Shown here: positions 26,670 through 36,262 of the stretch, one piece after another
Layout of the letters: every line of letters starts with the position of its first letter
Numbering within the stretch: the first letter of the stretch is position 1
From: Azospirillum brasilense
GTDB taxonomy: Bacteria; Pseudomonadota; Alphaproteobacteria; Azospirillales; Azospirillaceae
DNA length: 64,000 bases
Assembly (NCBI RefSeq): GCF_022023855.1
Contig: NZ_CP059449.1
Span: 2,156,501-2,220,500, forward strand
Reading direction: 5' to 3'
Notes under the pieces: generated by a model
Told to the model about the DNA's origin: nothing
Database searches by the model: none
Seen by the model: only the letters and a program-made list of their open reading frames with translations
Position numbers and translations under genes: made by a program

Positions 26670-28652
26670 ATGTCGCACGGAGCAACGCCGCAGACCACCG
26701 AAACAGCCAACCTCCAGGGCGGTGCTTGGCAGTTCGTCGACAAATCGCCGGACGTGAGCGGCCTGATGCTGATGAACGGCCAGAAGGACAACAAGGAACA
26801 GGTCGCCTACACGGCGACATTCGACGATATGACCCCCGTCGCGGTGAAAGTCTCCCAACTCACCACCAACGCGCAGCACCTGTACGTCTATGCCAACCCT
26901 ACCGTGGTCAATGGGACGGGCAAGGAATGGACCGGCATGCAGACCAGCTTGGTCTCCAGCAACCACGTCGCCGCCGACGGCGTCCATCCGCCGTTCGCCC
27001 ACTTCCATGAAAAAGAACCGGCGACGCCGAACTGGACCACCCCGACGCTCGGCCCCTTCTCCGTCATCGGCGGCGGCAACAGCACCAAGGGCGTCGTCCC
27101 GGGCGGCCCGCACGGGCTGACCGGTGCGGACGAGTTGTACGCCAATGGAACGCTCGGCGCGGGCGAAACGGCACAGTTCCAGAACCTGGGCATCCACCAG
27201 TTTCCCTACTCGGTGAACCAGGGACAGGCGCAGGGCGGCGAGTTCTACATCGTCCACACGCCCAACCACCTGCCCATCCACACCAGTCTCACCTACGCCA
27301 TGCCGAGCCTGCAATCGGTCACCGAGGGCGACGGGAACGACAACGGCCTTACCGGCAACGCCAACAACAACCTGCTGTTCGGTTATGGCGGCAACGACGG
27401 TCTCTTCGGGGGGCTCGGCCGCGACGTGCTGGCGGGCGGCACCGGGTTCGACCTCCTGAAGGGCGAAGAGGGCGACGACTGGCTGTTCGGCGGCACCAAC
27501 GAGGACACCCTGGTGGGCGGCAAGGGCAAGGACCTGCTGGACGGCGGGGCCGGCAAGGACGTCGCCTCTTATGAGGGCGAGGAGGCGGCCGTGACCGTCA
27601 ACCTGTCGGGGCCGATGACGGCCGGGTTCGTCACGGCGAAAGTGGGCGGTGTCGACGAGGACATCCTGGTCAACATCGAGGACATCTGGGGCGGGCTCGG
27701 CGACGATGCACTCACCGGCGACGCCAAGGACAATTTCCTCAAGGGTGGTATCGGTGCCGACACCCTCAGCGGCGGCGATGGGAACGACCGCCTGCAGGGC
27801 GATCCCGGCAAGGACGTCCTGAACGGCGGCTTCGGCACGGACTACGCGGTGTTTTCGGACAACCTGTCCGCGTATGAGATCAAGACCACCGGTACGGAGA
27901 CGACCGTCAGTTACAAATCCGACGCCGGGAACGTGGACGTTCTGTCCGGGGTCGAGTTCCTGTCCTTCGCCGACCAGACGATCGCGACGCCGAAAGACCC
28001 TTCTGCCAACGCTCCCTTCGTACCCGACCCGAACCCGCCTACCAAAGCGCCTCCGGGGGCGAACATGATCAACGGCACGGCGGGGAACGACCCCAGCCTG
28101 ACCGGCACCGGCAACGCCGACGACATCCTGGCGGGCGGCGGCAACGACACGGTTGACGGCAAGGGCGGGGACGACTTCGTATCGGGCGGTGACGGCAACG
28201 ACGTGATCCAGGGCGGCACGGGATACGACCTGATCCGCGGCGGCCAAGGGCAGGACAAGATTCATGGCGGAGCGGGAGCCGACATCATCTACGCGGACTC
28301 CGGGAACGACCAGGTCTGGGGCGACGGGGGGGCGGACCAGCTCTGGGGCGGCCTGGGCGCCGACACGCTGAACGGTGGCGACGACGACGATCTCATCGTC
28401 GGCGAGAAGGGTGACGACCTGCTCAACGGCGGGGCCGGGGTGGACGTGTTTGGGTTCTGGCCAGGCGACGGCAAGGACACGGTGACTGGGTTCGAGACCG
28501 GCGATAGCCTGGTCTTCAAGAATTTGACCGCCGCCGACGTCGCCGTCACCATGAGCGCCAGCAACACCGTCTTTACCTGGGCCACCGGCAGCGTAACGGT
28601 CAACGCAACGAGCGGTATGGCCGAGGGAACCGACTATTTCTTCGTCGGGTAG
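26670..28652 (+). CDS. RTX-type calcium-binding repeat protein
   Basis: This 660-residue protein has no Sec signal. Residues 1-215 form a domain I do not recognise. From about 220 there are two blocks of glycine-rich nonapeptides (GGxGxDxLx), such as GYGGNDGLFGGLGRDVLAGG and GGAGADIIYADSGNDQVWGD, separated by a proline-rich linker (PFVPDPNPPTKAPPG, about residue 455). Such repeats bind Ca2+ in a beta roll and mark type I secretion substrates; the C terminus ends in an aromatic GTDYFFVG tail typical of them. GGAGGAGG precedes the ATG. No type I secretion genes lie in this window. Confidence 0.87.
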   Translation: MSHGATPQTTETANLQGGAWQFVDKSPDVSGLMLMNGQKDNKEQVAYTATFDDMTPVAVKVSQLTTNAQHLYVYANPTVVNGTGKEWTGMQTSLVSSNHVAADGVHPPFAHFHEKEPATPNWTTPTLGPFSVIGGGNSTKGVVPGGPHGLTGADELYANGTLGAGETAQFQNLGIHQFPYSVNQGQAQGGEFYIVHTPNHLPIHTSLTYAMPSLQSVTEGDGNDNGLTGNANNNLLFGYGGNDGLFGGLGRDVLAGGTGFDLLKGEEGDDWLFGGTNEDTLVGGKGKDLLDGGAGKDVASYEGEEAAVTVNLSGPMTAGFVTAKVGGVDEDILVNIEDIWGGLGDDALTGDAKDNFLKGGIGADTLSGGDGNDRLQGDPGKDVLNGGFGTDYAVFSDNLSAYEIKTTGTETTVSYKSDAGNVDVLSGVEFLSFADQTIATPKDPSANAPFVPDPNPPTKAPPGANMINGTAGNDPSLTGTGNADDILAGGGNDTVDGKGGDDFVSGGDGNDVIQGGTGYDLIRGGQGQDKIHGGAGADIIYADSGNDQVWGDGGADQLWGGLGADTLNGGDDDDLIVGEKGDDLLNGGAGVDVFGFWPGDGKDTVTGFETGDSLVFKNLTAADVAVTMSASNTVFTWATGSVTVNATSGMAEGTDYFFVG

Positions 28653-28735
28653 GGCCATCCTGTTCCACCGCTTCGGCCACCCACAGGCCGTTGCCGATCT
28701 GCTCCAGGGGGAGGCGATCTGAGCCAGACAGAAAA

Positions 28736-28764
28736 GACGGCGGTCCCCAGCCGCCGTCCCTTTT
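28736..28764 (+). terminator. Rho-independent terminator after the RTX gene
   Basis: GACGGCGG (28736-28743) pairs perfectly with CCGCCGTC (28751-28758), followed by CCTTTT. It lies 84 bases past the RTX stop codon. The rest of the 305-base gap to 28958 shows no supported gene. Confidence 0.75.
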
Positions 28765-28957
28765 CACTACACCGCCTTCGGGAGGCTGCCGAACCGAATT
28801 GGGCGACTGAACCTTCCGCCCTTCGGCGAAACATGACAGTCCTAACCGCCTACGTTCAAGGGAGGAGATACGCGGAATTGATCTGGCGGCACACATCGTT
28901 TGGTGGCAGCCTGGATCATGTCGGCCTCGCCATGGACCAGTTCGGTGTGGAGTCGCC

Positions 28958-31900
28958 ATGGACGCCTGGAGGTTGTCCCTCCTCGGCGGGTTCGAATTGC
29001 GAACGGCTGCGGGCTCGTCGGTCGTGCTCACCACCAGAAAGGCGATGGCCCTGCTGGTGCACCTCGCCCTGCGCCCTGATCATGCCCAATCCCGCGACAA
29101 ACTTGCCGCCCTGTTTTGGGAGGACAGCCCGGGCATCCAGGCCCGCAGCAGCTTGCGTCAGGTGATCGCGGCCTTGCGCCGGCTGCCCGCAGAGGGTGGC
29201 CCGCCGCTGTTGCTGGCCGAAGGCGACATGGTGGCGCTCGCCTCAGGCTGCGTCGAAACCGACGTTGCCGCGTTCGAACAAGCGGTGGCGAAGGGGATAG
29301 CGACCGGTTCGGTGGAAGCGCAGGATCTCGCTCTGGAGCTTTATCGGGGAGACCTCTTCGATGGCGTTGCGTTGCGCGCGCCGACCTTTGATGACTGGCT
29401 GATGGCCGAACGGCAGCGCTTGCGCGAACTGGCGCTGTCCACGATGACCCGACGGCTCGATGCCGCGTTGGAGGCCGGCACGACGGAAGCCGGTGTCCGT
29501 ACGGCGTTGCGCATCTTGGCGCTCGATCCGTTGCAGGAGCCAGCCCACCGGGCGCTGATGCAGCTCTATGCCCGCCAGGGACGCACCGCTGCGGCGCTGA
29601 AGCAGTATCAGACCTGCCGCAGCCTGCTGGAGCGCGAGCTGGGCGTCCTGCCCGAACCGGGAACCGAACGCGTGTTCCGTGAGGTTCTCGACCGCCGACG
29701 TGCCCGCGATGGCTCCGCCCCCGCTGCGCCACCTGCGCTGGACACGTCCCCGTCCGCAATGTTCCCGTCCGGAAACGAGGAGCCGGGCATGCCCACCGTT
29801 CTACCGGAGCCCGTTCTACCAGAGCCGCCGCAGCCCGCCGCGTCCGGTCCCGCCGCTAAGCCCGAATTGCGGTACGCGGCCATTCTGTGCATCGGTCTGA
29901 CCGGTGTGGAGGAGGCCGGCGCCTCGCTCGATCCAGAGGACGCGCACACCTTCTCCACGGCGTTGTTCGACCGCATCGACCGGATCGCCAGGGATTATGG
30001 CGGACAAACGGTGCGCCATGGCGGCGATACGGCCCTGGCGGCCTTCGGTATCCGGCGTGCGTTCGGCGACGATCCCTGGCGCGCGGCGCGCGCGGCGCTG
30101 GACATCCAGGCAGAACTGGGGCGTGCGGCGAAAGGGATGGGCGTGCGGGCCGGCGTCGCCTGCGGTCTGGTCGTGGTGGACGGCGCACGCGGCGGGACCG
30201 TCACCGGCAAGGCCATGCACGACGCCACGCGTCTGGCGGCGCGTGCCGCTTCCGGAGAAACATTGCTGTGTGACGGGATGCGCGGCGCCCTCGGCGACCG
30301 CGTGGACGTGGAGCCGGTGTCGGACGGAGAGGAAGCCACCACCTGGCGTCTGTGCGGACTGCACGGCGGCGTGGGGCCGGCCCGTCATCCCTTCGTCGGG
30401 CGGCAGGCGGAACTGCGCCAGTTCCGGGCGGCACTCGACGGGTGCCGCGAGAGCGGCATCGGCACGACCATCCACCTTCGCGGCGATCCCGGTATCGGGA
30501 AAAGCCGCCTTGTCGGCGAATTCCAGCGGATTGCCGCCGAGGTGGGGTTCCGCAGTGCCGTCGGCATTGTGATCGAGGTCGGCGTCGGTCGCGGGCAAGA
30601 CGCGCTGCGGGCCTTGGTGCGCAGCCTTGCCGGACCGCCAGCCGACTTTGACCGGCTGTTCGACGACCGGCTGTCCGACGACCGGCTGTCCGATGGGGGG
30701 TTGTTGCCGGCGGATGCCCGCCTGCACCTCTATCCAATTGTGGACCGGCCGCTGCCGCCGGACCTCCAGGCGGTGTACGAAGCGCTGGACCACCCCACGC
30801 GCGATCGTGGCCGGCGCAAAGCCTTCGCCGCGTTGGTGCGCGCCCGGAGCACCGCTCAGCCCCTGCTTCTCGTGGTGGAAGACGTGCACTGGGCCGACGC
30901 ACAGACCTTGTCCTATCTCGCCATGCTGGCGGCTGTGGTTGCCGAATGCCGCGCCATGCTGGTGATCTCCACCCGTGTTCAGGATGATCCGCTCGGCGCC
31001 GAATGGCGTGCCGCCATCGGCGGGGCTCCGGTGCTGACCCTCGACCTCGCGCCCTTGCGCCGGGACGAGGCCGTGACCCTCGCCAGCACCTACGCCAACG
31101 CGGGGGCGCGGCGCGTGCTTCGTTGTGTGGAGCGGGCGGAGGGCAATCCGTTGTTCCTCGACCAGCTGCTGCGCAGCCAGAGCGATGGGGAGGACATACC
31201 CGGAACCATCCACGGGATCGTGTTGGCGCGGACCGACGCGCTTGCCCCGCTCGACCGGCAGGCCTTGCAGGCGGCCTCGATCCTGGGACCGCAATTCACG
31301 CTCGATGCGCTGCGACACCTGATCGAGAAGCCTGACTTCAGCGTGGCCGCGCTGCTCGGCCAGGCGCTGATCCGCCCGGATGGGGAGGCGTTCCTGTTCG
31401 CCCATGCCCTGGTGCAGGAGGCGGTGTATGGAGCGCTCCTGCGCTCGCATCGGCGCGACCTGCACCGGCGCGCCGCCGCTTGGTACGCCGACCGCGACCC
31501 GGTGCGCCACGCCGAGCACCTCGACCGGGCGGAGGACCCCACGGCGGTGGCGGCCTATGCCCGCGCCGCGGAACTGTGCGCCGCCGATTTCCGGTTCGAG
31601 CGCGCGGTCGGCCTCGCCGAGCGCGGCCTCGCCCTCGCCGGGACGCCCGCGGAACGCTTCGCGCTGGCCTATCTGCGGGCCGAACTGCTCGACGCGCTGG
31701 GCGAAGCCCGGGCGGCGGTGGAGGCGTTCGCTGCCGCGCGGGACCTCGCGAACGATGATGCCGAACGCTGCCGGGCCTTGCTCGGCTTGGCGGCCGGCAA
31801 GCGGGTGACGGAGGACCTGGACGGCGCCATGGCGGCGCTGGCCGATGCCGAAGCGGTGGCGGTGCGCGCCGGACTGACCGGCGAACGGGCGCGGGTCCAC

Positions 31901-32887
31901 CACCTGCGCGGCAACCTCTGCTTTCCGCGCGGCGATCTGGACGGCTGCCTGCGCGAGCATCGGGCGGCGCTCGACTGGGCGCGGCAGGCCCGAGCGGTGG
32001 ACCCCCGGGCGGCGGAACTGGAGATCGCCGCGCTGGGCGGGCTTGGCGACGCTCATTACGCCCACGGCCGCATGGTGACCGCGCGCGAGCATTTCGAGCG
32101 CTGCGTCGCACTCGCCCGCGAGCATGATCTGCCGCGTGTCGAAGTGTCGAATCTCTATATGGTTGCGATCACGCGCCTCTACCTCAACGACCCGCGCGGC
32201 GCGGTGGAGGATGCCCGCGCCGGCGCCCGTGCGGCCCACGACATCGGCCATCGCCGGGCCGAAATGCTGTCGCATCTCGTCGCTTACGAGATCCTGTTCG
32301 AATTGGGTGATGCGGCCTCCGGTCGCGACCATCTCGCCCGCGCCCGGTCACTGACGCAACAACTCGGTGCGCTGCGCTTCGAAGCGGAGCATCTGGCGTT
32401 CGAGGCGAAGCTGGAGCGCCTCGCCGGCCGCCGTTCCGACGCCTGCGCCCTGCTGCACCGGGCGCTCGACCTCGCCCGCGAAACGGGGCTTGGCTATATG
32501 GGGCCGTCGATCCTGTCCGAATTGGCTCTGTGCTGCGACGATCCGGGCGCCCGGCGCGCGCGGCTGGACGAGGGAGAGGCGTTGCTGGCCTGCGGAAGCG
32601 TCGGACACAATCATTTGCAGTTCTACCGGGACGCCATCGACACGGCGCTGGATCTGCACGACTGGCCCTTGGCGGAGCGCTACGCCCAAGCCTTGGAGGA
32701 CTACGCGGCCGCCGAGCCGTTGCCCTGGTGCACGCTGTTCGCTGCGCGCGGCCGGGCGCTGGCTCGCTGGGGCCGGGGACTGCGCGACGAGGCGACAAGG
32801 CGCAGCCTCATCGACGCGCTGGAGGAGTGCCGCCGGGTCGGCTTCGTCCACCCGATCCCGCGCGTGCAGGACGCGCTGACCGCCTGA
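28958..32887 (+). CDS. large SARP/BTAD - cyclase-like - AAA ATPase - TPR regulator
   Basis: The 1309-residue protein opens with an OmpR-type DNA-binding fold (LSLLGGFELRTAAGSSVVL) and a BTAD region to about residue 245, as in SARP activators. Residues about 308-470 form a class III nucleotide-cyclase-like domain (RYAAILCIGLTGVEEAG, VRHGGDTALAAFG); its first metal-binding aspartate appears replaced, so it is probably inactive. An AAA/STAND ATPase follows, with Walker A GDPGIGKSRL (about 509) and Walker B LLLVVEDVHWAD (about 636). TPR-like helices fill roughly 850-1280. It should be an ATP-dependent, ligand-sensing transcription factor. It converges, 5 bases apart, on an exported TPR protein. 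Target genes are unknown. Confidence 0.85.
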   Translation: MDAWRLSLLGGFELRTAAGSSVVLTTRKAMALLVHLALRPDHAQSRDKLAALFWEDSPGIQARSSLRQVIAALRRLPAEGGPPLLLAEGDMVALASGCVETDVAAFEQAVAKGIATGSVEAQDLALELYRGDLFDGVALRAPTFDDWLMAERQRLRELALSTMTRRLDAALEAGTTEAGVRTALRILALDPLQEPAHRALMQLYARQGRTAAALKQYQTCRSLLERELGVLPEPGTERVFREVLDRRRARDGSAPAAPPALDTSPSAMFPSGNEEPGMPTVLPEPVLPEPPQPAASGPAAKPELRYAAILCIGLTGVEEAGASLDPEDAHTFSTALFDRIDRIARDYGGQTVRHGGDTALAAFGIRRAFGDDPWRAARAALDIQAELGRAAKGMGVRAGVACGLVVVDGARGGTVTGKAMHDATRLAARAASGETLLCDGMRGALGDRVDVEPVSDGEEATTWRLCGLHGGVGPARHPFVGRQAELRQFRAALDGCRESGIGTTIHLRGDPGIGKSRLVGEFQRIAAEVGFRSAVGIVIEVGVGRGQDALRALVRSLAGPPADFDRLFDDRLSDDRLSDGGLLPADARLHLYPIVDRPLPPDLQAVYEALDHPTRDRGRRKAFAALVRARSTAQPLLLVVEDVHWADAQTLSYLAMLAAVVAECRAMLVISTRVQDDPLGAEWRAAIGGAPVLTLDLAPLRRDEAVTLASTYANAGARRVLRCVERAEGNPLFLDQLLRSQSDGEDIPGTIHGIVLARTDALAPLDRQALQAASILGPQFTLDALRHLIEKPDFSVAALLGQALIRPDGEAFLFAHALVQEAVYGALLRSHRRDLHRRAAAWYADRDPVRHAEHLDRAEDPTAVAAYARAAELCAADFRFERAVGLAERGLALAGTPAERFALAYLRAELLDALGEARAAVEAFAAARDLANDDAERCRALLGLAAGKRVTEDLDGAMAALADAEAVAVRAGLTGERARVHHLRGNLCFPRGDLDGCLREHRAALDWARQARAVDPRAAELEIAALGGLGDAHYAHGRMVTAREHFERCVALAREHDLPRVEVSNLYMVAITRLYLNDPRGAVEDARAGARAAHDIGHRRAEMLSHLVAYEILFELGDAASGRDHLARARSLTQQLGALRFEAEHLAFEAKLERLAGRRSDACALLHRALDLARETGLGYMGPSILSELALCCDDPGARRARLDEGEALLACGSVGHNHLQFYRDAIDTALDLHDWPLAERYAQALEDYAAAEPLPWCTLFAARGRALARWGRGLRDEATRRSLIDALEECRRVGFVHPIPRVQDALTA

Positions 32888-32892
32888 TGCGC

Positions 32893-34608
32893 CTACAGCC
32901 GGTTCAGAGCCAGTTGGCTGCGATCGCCGGCCCATGAGCGGGCGAGGCGCTCGGCGGTCTGCTCGGCTTCGGCGGTGCGGCCTTGCGCCTTCAGCGCTTC
33001 GGTCAGGCCATAAAGCGCCCAACCGTTGTGCGGGGTCTTCGTCAGGCTGGCGCGGAAGGCGCGTTCCGCCTCCGCTGCCTGCCCGGTCTGAAGCAGGACG
33101 GCACCCAGCGACTGCCTCACCGGATAGTACCAGTAGGGCGGCTCCATGTAGGACAGCGCGTCCTCGATGGTTGCGGCCTCGCGAAATTCTTCGAGGGCAG
33201 TCTCCAGGTCGCCCCGCGCCTGCGCGATGCGTGCCAGCACCACATGGCGGGACAGCGTGGCGATGCGGTCCGCCGGAATGCCGGCCGCGTCCAGGCCAGT
33301 GAAATCGGTGGTGCGGACGATGGCGTCGATGGCTTCCGCCTCGCGCGCCGCTTCGGCGCCGTTGCCCGCCGCCGCCTGGGCCACCCCGCGGGCATAGTGC
33401 CACAGGGCCTTGACGTAGGGAAGCTCGTCGCCGGGATCAGGCAGCGCAAGGACGATGGCCGGCGCGCTGTACTGGGCGTGCGCGAAATAGGGCGCGGCCT
33501 TGATCGGCTGGACCCACGGGATCGTCCGTGCGGCCTCCTCGGTGACGGTCCTGGCAAGCTTGTCGGCGGAGGCGACCACGGTCGGTCCATCGCCGGCCAT
33601 CTGCGCCGACACCATCAGGAAATGAATGTTGTGGGGGTAATAGGCGCCCGGATAGAGGCCGGCGGCCTTCACCCTCGCCAGGTAGGCTTCGTCCGCGGCC
33701 ACCGCGCCGCGGTTGGCCTCCAGCGAGTCCTTATAGCGGCCGACCCGGTAGTAGATGTGCGAGGGCATGTGCACGATGTGCCCCGCCGCCGGCATCAGCC
33801 GGCCGAGGCGGTCGGCGAAGGGCTCCGCCCGCTCGGGCCGGTCGGACGCTTCGACCATGTGGATGTAGTAGTGGATCGCGCCGGGATGCTCCGGATCGGA
33901 TGCCAGCACCCGTTCCAGCGTCGCGACGATGTCTGCCGTTCGCCCCTTCGGCGCGCGGCCGGCGTCCGCCCAGTAATCCCAGGGCGTCAAATTCATCATC
34001 GCCTCGGCCGTCAGGACGGCGATCTGCGCATCCTCGGGAAAGCGCCTCGCCACCTCGGCCATCGCGTCGGCGTAGGCCGCGTCGAGCGCCTTGCGATCGG
34101 CTGGCGCACCCTCCGCGTAGCGGCGGGCGAGCGCGTCGATCAGAGCACGCTCCCGGTCCGTGGCGTGGGTGGCGTGGACCTGCGCCTGCCGCAGGGCCGT
34201 CAGGGCCGGCGCGTTGGCTTCCGGCTCCATCGGCCAGTTGATGTTGGGGCCGAGCACCAGCGCCTCGCCCCAGAAACACAGGGCGCAGGCGGGATCGAGA
34301 CTCTGCGCCTTGCGGAAGGCGCGTCTCGCCTCCCCATGATTGAAGGCGTAGGACAAGCGGAGCCCTTGGTCGAAAAAGGCCTGGGCCTGTGGGTTGGTGG
34401 TCGTGACGGGCCAAGTGAGCGTCCCGAGACCGTCGAGCAGGTCCATCGAAGCATCCAGCGGGCCGGTCGCTCCGGTCCCCATCTCGGTAAAGGGCTTCAC
34501 TTCCGTTTTCAGCGGTCGGTGCATCGAATGGTCCTGCGCGCTCGCCGGATACGCCATGGCGAGCACGGTGACGGCGAGGAACGTGGAAGGGCGCGGAATG
34601 CGGGCCAT
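32893..34608 (-). CDS. exported TPR protein with conserved Cys/His motifs
   Basis: The 571-residue product has a Sec signal (STFLAVTVLAMAYPASAQ) and TPR-like helical repeats, the first near residues 75-120 and the last near 520-565. Conserved-looking motifs are C108-A-L-C111 in DPACALCFWGEAL, and histidine clusters AIHYYIHMVEAS and HIVHMPSHIYYRVGRY, which suggest metal binding; the motif is not CxxCH, so no covalent heme is implied. I know this as a recurring family of unassigned function in bacteria. It converges on the SARP regulator. Confidence 0.72.
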   Translation of the reverse strand: MARIPRPSTFLAVTVLAMAYPASAQDHSMHRPLKTEVKPFTEMGTGATGPLDASMDLLDGLGTLTWPVTTTNPQAQAFFDQGLRLSYAFNHGEARRAFRKAQSLDPACALCFWGEALVLGPNINWPMEPEANAPALTALRQAQVHATHATDRERALIDALARRYAEGAPADRKALDAAYADAMAEVARRFPEDAQIAVLTAEAMMNLTPWDYWADAGRAPKGRTADIVATLERVLASDPEHPGAIHYYIHMVEASDRPERAEPFADRLGRLMPAAGHIVHMPSHIYYRVGRYKDSLEANRGAVAADEAYLARVKAAGLYPGAYYPHNIHFLMVSAQMAGDGPTVVASADKLARTVTEEAARTIPWVQPIKAAPYFAHAQYSAPAIVLALPDPGDELPYVKALWHYARGVAQAAAGNGAEAAREAEAIDAIVRTTDFTGLDAAGIPADRIATLSRHVVLARIAQARGDLETALEEFREAATIEDALSYMEPPYWYYPVRQSLGAVLLQTGQAAEAERAFRASLTKTPHNGWALYGLTEALKAQGRTAEAEQTAERLARSWAGDRSQLALNRL

Positions 34609-34863
34609 GGTGTGTTCTCCCTGCTGTTCTGGCGGAAACGATAAGGCCCAACGCTAGCCTCCGGCTTGTCCGCCGCCCGTCATGCGGAGCGTGAAAGCGG
34701 CGTGAAAATCGCTGCGGCAGGGGGAAAAGACCAAATCGGACCATGGCGGGAGGGTCCGCTGTGCGAATTCACGCACGATTCACGGGTCTGATGACGGGCG
34801 GCAGACGGGCGCGGGGGCATGGTGCGGCCACGACACCTCCCGTATCCGGAAAGGAACGCTCCG

Positions 34864-35985
34864 ATGACCGCCGTGACCTCCGCCATGACCTCTCATGACA
34901 GCACCGCCACCGCGACCACCAGCTTCGACCAGGGCCGGGCTGACGCCTTCGCGGAACGGCTGATCGGTGTGCTGAACGGCGGCGCCATGGCGCTGATGAC
35001 CTCGGTCGGCCACCGCACCGGCCTGTTCGACCGGATGGCGCTGCTGCCGCCGTCCACCAGCGGAGAGATCGCGCAAGCCGCCGGACTCAACGAGCGCTAT
35101 GTTCGCGAATGGCTGGGCGCCATGGTGACGGGCGGTTTCGTCGACCTCGACCCCGATACCGGACGCTACGCCCTGCCCACGGAGCATGCGGCCTCGCTGA
35201 CGCGGTCCAGCCCGTTGGGCAACGTCGCGGTCTATGCGCAGTACATCCCCCTGCTCGGTTCGGTCGAGGACCGCATCGTGGAGTGCTTCCACAAGGGTGG
35301 CGGCGTGCCGTACGAGGCCTTCGCCCGCTTCCATGAGGTGATGGCCGAGGACAGCGGGCAGACCGTGCTGGGGGCGCTGATCGACCAGATCCTGCCCCTG
35401 GCTCCGGAGATCGTGGGGCAGTTGGAATCCGGCATCGACGTGCTGGACGTCGGCTGCGGCAGTGGCCGGGCGCTGAACCTGTTGGCCCGGACATTCCCGA
35501 ACAGCCGCTTCACCGGCTACGACCTGTCGGTGGAGGCCATCCGGCGCGGGCGCGCGGAGTCGATTCAGCACGGGACGGGCAACATCCGCTTTGCCCAGGC
35601 CGACCTGACGCATCTGGACGAGGTGGCTCGCTACGACCTGATCACCGCCTTCGACGCCATCCACGACCAGAAGGAGCCGGGAACCGTGTTGAGCGCCATC
35701 GCCCGCGCGTTGCGGCCCGGCGGCACCTTCCTGATGCAGGACATCCACGCCTCGTGCCACCACCACAACAACATCGGCCATCCCATCGGACCACTGCTCT
35801 ACACGGTGTCCTGCATGCACTGCATGACCGTGTCGCTTGCTCAAGACGGTGCCGGATTCGGGGCGATGTGGGGGCGGGAAACGGCCGTCGCGATGCTGAG
35901 CGAACGCGGTTTCACGGACGTCACGGTGCAACAGCTGCCGCATGATCTGCAGAACGATTACTACGTCTGCCGGCGCGAGCCCTGA
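34864..35985 (+). CDS. class I SAM-dependent methyltransferase with N-terminal winged helix
   Basis: The 373-residue protein has an N-terminal helical/winged-helix dimerisation region (GLFDRMALLPPSTSGEIAQA, LNERYVREWLGAMVTGGFV) and a Rossmann methyltransferase domain with motif I VLDVGCGSGRALNLL. Motifs further on include DLITAFDAIHDQ and LRPGGTFLMQDI. This architecture resembles mycobacterial Rv2258c-type methyltransferases; the substrate is unknown. The ATG at 34864 is preceded by GGAAAGGAACG. It is divergent from the exported TPR gene. Confidence 0.85.
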   Translation: MTAVTSAMTSHDSTATATTSFDQGRADAFAERLIGVLNGGAMALMTSVGHRTGLFDRMALLPPSTSGEIAQAAGLNERYVREWLGAMVTGGFVDLDPDTGRYALPTEHAASLTRSSPLGNVAVYAQYIPLLGSVEDRIVECFHKGGGVPYEAFARFHEVMAEDSGQTVLGALIDQILPLAPEIVGQLESGIDVLDVGCGSGRALNLLARTFPNSRFTGYDLSVEAIRRGRAESIQHGTGNIRFAQADLTHLDEVARYDLITAFDAIHDQKEPGTVLSAIARALRPGGTFLMQDIHASCHHHNNIGHPIGPLLYTVSCMHCMTVSLAQDGAGFGAMWGRETAVAMLSERGFTDVTVQQLPHDLQNDYYVCRREP

Positions 35986-36031
35986 TCGGCCGGCAAGCCG
36001 GGCCAGCAACTATTCAGAACAGGAGACAAGC

Positions 36032-36262
36032 ATGTCGTCCACATCCATTCATGCGGTGCTGCGCGCTGATCGCAATACCGTTGGGTTTGCCGCGTGGCGT
36101 AGCGTGGCTGACATTCTTCTCGTGCGCCTTGGGGAAGGGCACCGGATGCGCCGGACAATGGCCTCTCTCCAGGAGATCGATGACTGGACTTTGAAGGACA
36201 TTGGCGTCAATCGGTGCGAAATCATGTGCTTGGCCGGGCAGGGACTCGGCACGCGACGGTAA
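36032..36262 (+). CDS. DUF1127-domain small protein
   Basis: The 76-residue protein contains the DUF1127 signature near its C terminus (LQEIDDWTLKDIGVNRCEI) and an arginine-rich lead-in. Small DUF1127 proteins are common in alphaproteobacteria and several bind RNA or affect phosphate, carbon or virulence regulation. AGGAG lies before the ATG. It follows the methyltransferase by 46 bases and may be cotranscribed. Confidence 0.85.
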   Translation: MSSTSIHAVLRADRNTVGFAAWRSVADILLVRLGEGHRMRRTMASLQEIDDWTLKDIGVNRCEIMCLAGQGLGTRR

